NCBI GenBank assembly: GCA_947034895.1
Contig: OX344764.1
Location: 9,300,001 to 9,364,000 of the forward strand
Direction of reading: 5' to 3'
Origin: Rhytidiadelphus loreus
Taxonomy: Eukaryota > Streptophyta > Bryopsida > Hypnales > Hylocomiaceae
Length of the DNA stretch: 64,000 nt
The notes below the pieces were generated by a model. It did no database searches and was not told the origin of the DNA. It was given only the letters and a program-made list of their open reading frames with translations. Numbering within the stretch: the stretch's first letter is position 1; each line of letters begins with the position of its first letter. Of this stretch, positions 60,085 to 64,000 are shown one piece after another. The translations under genes were made by a program, and so were the position numbers.

Positions 60085-60512
60085 GGGGTAGTCACACCTT
60101 CTTCACTTTGCACTTGGAGAATGGAGAATGGAAAGGTGGCGGTTTGGGGTTGGCTTCATGTTGGTAGAATATACTTAAGTGCTTATATCTTCCACACTCC
60201 TAGTCTTCACCTCTTGAGGTGAAGGTTGGGAGTGCGGAAGATTTAAGCACTTAAGAAGATTCTTTTGTGCTCTACACTTTTACCTTTCATTGCCGCTTTA
60301 CCTTTGTTGTTGCCGATTTTCCTCCAACTTTATGTCTAATCTTAGGTTTAGGTAAGTTGCTTCTCCACTTTTTTCATTCTCCACTCTCAACACATCTTTT
60401 AGGGGTGTCACACCTCCTTCACTCACCACGGCTTGCTATTGGCTCCTCGAAACCCTCACCAACTCTCATTCTCCATTCTCCAAGTGCAAAGTGAAGAAGG
60501 TGTGACTACCCC
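60085..60512. mobile_element. Fold-back/MITE-like element, 428 bp, with an internal 80-bp hairpin
   Basis: GGGGTAGTCACACCTTCTTC.. at the left is matched by the inverted ..GAAGAAGGTGTGACTACCCC at the right over about 45 bp, flanked by TA on each side. Inside, 60174-60216 and 60217-60255 form a nearly perfect hairpin (CTTAAGTGCTTA..TAAGCACTTAAG) with almost no loop. No coding capacity. Confidence 0.65.
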
Positions 60513-60711
60513 TAATGTGGTGGTGGTGCAATTCTATTGTTTTTTTCCGATCGATGAACGGGATCAGTTGCATGTAAAAGTAGTTGGCAGTAGTGATGAG
60601 ACAGACGGAGCCCCGACTGACTGCAGTCCGTCCGTAGGAACTGAATACTACGGCATCATGTTCATCCGTTGGTGTAGCTGACAGTGTGAGCCTGGCGCGA
60701 CGTCTGCAGCG

Positions 60712-60790
60712 AAAAGGACAATTACTGTGGATAACAATGGAAAGGACAATTACTGTGGATAACAATGGAAAAGGACAATTACTGTGGGTT
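60712..60790. repeat. Minisatellite, 28-29-bp unit, about 2.7 copies
   Basis: AAAGGACAATTACTGTGGAT, followed by AACAATGG, repeated in succession. Confidence 0.85.
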
Positions 60791-63256
60791 GCTGGGCTAC
60801 ACCCCAAATGGAGAGATAAGGTGGGTACCCCCTGAACCGCCACTTTTTGCAACTGTGCCTAGTTTCTGTTTTATTGTACTGGGAGTCACATTTTCATGAT
60901 TTCTTGTGGGCAAGTGGAAGGAGGTTCCAACGCACCAAAGAACGCGACGTTTGGATACTGTATGCAAAAGTTATGGAGGGTTTAATCCTTGAAAGGCTCT
61001 TGGGGTTCCTTGGTACAACCCGTATTTAGCCTTATAACTCTTCGATTGTGATTTAAAAAGTGGCAGTTTTTCACAATTTGTGCCCCAAATGCGCCTTGGT
61101 CCTTTAGGGGTTCAACAAATGATTCACATGTCAACGTTCTTCTAATCAAATACCACCAAATTCGTAATATACTATATGGCCACAAAGGGCTTTTAAAATT
61201 GTTTCTTCAACGTATGTACATATTGGTTTTGGAGATGTACATTGAGTGATGATGGTAGTTTTAGGCAAAGTGTGATTTTGGGAGTACCCAATTTATGATC
61301 TTTTTATGTACACAATTTCATCTAGCAACATATTAGCACCTTCTTTTTGTTTTGTATAGGGGGGCATATTGATTACAATGAGATGATTAAATTTAGCAAA
61401 TTTGAGGATAAATTACTATATAGAGTTAAATATTCAAAAGTTGTCAACCATGAAATAGGCGGCACATTTTTTACCATTATTGAACAAGGTGAAAATTTTG
61501 GATCTAGGCATGCCCTTGCAATAAATGTTGGTGTGCAAATTTATGGAGTTTTTTTTGGTGTTTTCTAAGTGTGAAGGGTTTGCCAACTTTACCTTGTATA
61601 CAAGGTAATGCATTGATTTAAATTAACAATCGATTATATTATATTATCTAGTAATGTTTCTATCAATGAGAAGTGATTAATCCTTAAAATTCTTTTGTGT
61701 TTTGATTCTCCAAACCATAGAAAAATGATCACTTTTTGGTCAAGATTTTTGAATGGATAAAATCGTGAAAATATTTAAACATACTCATAGGTATGTAATC
61801 CTATCTTCATTTTGAAAAATTGAAACATGAATCCACACCATGAAAGAATAATGAACCTTGCATTGTCACCCCCCATTGTAGACATAATACACTCCTTAAT
61901 ATCAAGTTCCTTACCCCAAGAATGTAAATTTCTTTCTTTTCAATCTAAACAATGGATTGCGGGAGTACTCACAGGAGCATAATATAGAAAAGTTTATTCT
62001 AAATTGTTCTTTTTAAAAACTTCACTTCATGAAATTTGTGCAACATGGCTCTGATACCCATATATAAGAGAAGTACAATTTTGGCTTAAAATGTGAATAT
62101 GAAATAATTCATAGAAAATGCATTCAAACTAAAAATTGTGTGTAACATGTATTTATTGATTCACAATGAAAAATATCATTCATGAAAACATTGTGTACAA
62201 AAAAGACAAAAAGTCAACTTACAAAACTTGACCAAAAATCTTTAAAATGCAATGTGATTGTTCAAAACTTAACGGGTTAGTAATGTTGTCTAATGATTGG
62301 AAATTTCAAATCTCAAGCAACAAAACGAAAATGAAACACAATTTTAAATGCATTAGACAAATGCAAGTTAGGTCCCATCAATCAAACAAACTATAACTCT
62401 TATAGTTAGTAGAATTATCAACATGGAATTTAAGGAATTGTGCCATGGAAGTCAATAATTTTCAAGGTCCAACAAAAACAAGCCAAAAAAGTTTAAAAGA
62501 TCAATAATAAATCAATAGTTAAAACTCATCATTCTCAATGAATTGAATTTCTTACATCAATGAAATTGCAATGTGTTATTATAAAAATTTATTGCATCAT
62601 GAGACTATTGCATAGGGCTTAAAAAAAATTCAAGCAATAATAATTCCATACAAGATTTTACTAAAGATCGTGTAAAAACGACATAGAAAATTGAAAATTT
62701 GAGGATAGAATAGATATAACTACATTAGTATATACTTATCAAAGTAATGTTGTTAAAGTATGTTATAATAAAAGCATAATGTAATCCTCTTGAAAATAAA
62801 TACTATATATACTAAATTATTAATTATTTCATGTACAATATATGGTTGTAAGAGAGAGATGATGAGAGAAATGGCCCAAAAGTTGTAATTATAGATTGTG
62901 ATCCTTAGTATACATATAAAGTATAAATAACTAAATACAAGTATTCTATAAACACTCCCTCTTTATTGAAGCTTCATATAATACAAAAAAATAAAATATA
63001 TAATGATAAACTCTCTCAATGTAGAAAACTAATTTAAATGCTTTAGCACAAACTTGAAATTTGGGTTGAGTTAGAGCTTTAGTGGCAATACCAATCTACA
63101 TTGTTTGAATTGATGTGCATGTTATTTGGATTTGATAGATTCAACTTTTCACATAAAAATGATATTTGATTTCTATTTACCTATTCAAAATCTTGGATTT
63201 TTATAGAGTTTTATATATGATTAATTATATCAAAAAATAATTGTGCAAGTTCACAT
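60791..63256. other. Intergenic, no gene supported
   Basis: TGGTCCTTTAGGGGTTCAAC at about 61097-61116 is a detached terminus of the TTAA family. The plus-strand ORF 61347-61568 (HIDYNEMIKFSKFEDKLLY..) is free of stops for 73 codons but matches nothing I recognise. The rest is AT-rich. Confidence 0.35.
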
Positions 63257-63710
63257 AGAGGATATTCATCCTCGAGGACTTGTTGTAGTCATTCAGATCT
63301 TTTGTTGGCTATTGAAAATATAACCAAATGTCCTGTCAAATGTAGAGCATTTAGATTCTTGATTATGAGTAGGTCGATAAAGAGGATATCCAAGACTTTT
63401 CCTAGTTGTTGAGATTCTTTTATGGCGACTTTAAATATAACCATATGTAGAAAGTTTAGATCCTTGATCTTGTATAGGTCTATAAGGAGGATATCCAATA
63501 TCCTCAAGGATCTATTATAGTCCTTACAATTTTTTGGTAGCAACTAAAAATAGAATCGGATGTGACCGTTTGTATTTTTGATCATGAGTAGGTGTACAAG
63601 GAGGATATCCAATATCCTTAAGGACCTGTCATAGTCTTTGAGATTCTTTGGTGGTGACTAAAAATAGAAATAGATGTGATTGTTAGTATTCTTGATTATG
63701 ATTAAGGTAG
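63257..63710. repeat. Tandem array, about 115-bp units, four copies
   Basis: GAGGATATCCAATATCCTCAAGGA-type starts recur at about 63259, 63379, 63486 and 63601 and are followed by GAGATTCTTTGGT, ACTAAAAATAGAA and TTGATTATGAGTAGGT blocks. Minus-strand ORF 63289-63543 is a by-product. Confidence 0.75.
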
Positions 63711-64000
63711 TATGCTCTAAAAGCGACCATTTAAGAGCTGGTCCGCCTTTTTCATAGGGTTACATGGACAGCGTTATTTTTAGATCATTTTTCAGAGAAA
63801 GAAAAATGGATGTGAAAACTAACACAAGTGGTTTTGTATTTTTCCAAGCTTTTTTGAATTACTTATAAATTTTCAAAGATTCAGGGCATAGGCACCTATT
63901 TGTGACCATAGGTCTCCCAAAATCTGTCCACTTGCAATTTGTTAACGGATGTGCAGAAATCAAGAGTAATGATTGGCTCTTGCAATAGAAAAATAATTTT
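63711..64000. other. Intergenic end of window
   Basis: No gene or repeat recognised. Confidence 0.3.

Noticed and set aside
1..64000. LTR retrotransposons, which are common in plant genomes
   Set aside because: I found no pair of long terminal repeats, primer-binding site or gag/pol reading frame.

Overview
The window looks like nuclear DNA of a land plant: AT-rich intergenic sequence, plant-type introns, a DUF630/DUF632 gene (a plant-specific family), a plant-type quinone oxidoreductase and dense transposable elements. One gene narrows the lineage. The seven exons between 452 and 5528 (minus strand) encode a CCDC39/FAP59-like axonemal coiled-coil protein, which is needed only where there are motile cilia. 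That points to a plant with swimming sperm (bryophyte, lycophyte, fern, cycad or Ginkgo). I cannot name the species.

Host genes. CCDC39-like (minus, 5528 to beyond the left edge) is followed by a candidate tRNA-Ile(UAU) (minus, 7057-7130). An intronless NADPH:quinone oxidoreductase-like gene lies at 35110-36210 (plus). A six-exon DUF630/DUF632 gene lies at 44135-49752 (minus). For both spliced genes I placed every splice site by hand; all keep one reading frame and use GT..AG borders.

The centre, 10100-33965, is a nest of DNA transposons that can be unpacked from its target-site duplications (TSDs). The outer layer looks like a CACTA-type element with sequence-related ends, subterminal repeats and a 3-bp TTC duplication. 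Inside it sits a 14.16-kb hAT-superfamily element (11614-25777) with a 21-bp perfect terminal inverted repeat and a perfect 8-bp duplication, GATTTTTA. Also inside it sits a 5.67-kb hAT-like element without a transposase (27811-33479), with a 7/8 duplication. The large hAT carries three protein genes: a protein kinase (minus, 14235-12655), a divergently transcribed RING-finger/coiled-coil protein (plus, 14696-17061) and a BED/DUF659/hAT transposase with an unusual C-terminal extension of about 500 residues (plus, 21355-24837). All three are interrupted by stops or a frameshift. GC-rich arrays of a GTCCCCGCCCTG-like motif sit next to the TATA boxes of all three genes and recur near the right end. 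This cargo-carrying hAT with shared promoter arrays is the strongest candidate for something undescribed.

Scattered over the window is a family of 0.8-1.2-kb elements without coding capacity, bounded by TTAA and CCCC..GGGG ends (piggyBac-like by terminus only). There are also Tourist/Harbinger-like and Stowaway-like MITEs, a possible tRNA-derived SINE, fold-back elements and at least five tandem-repeat arrays (units about 115, 120, 147, 162 and 220 bp). The remainder, especially 36211-38834 and 57181-64000, shows no gene I can support.
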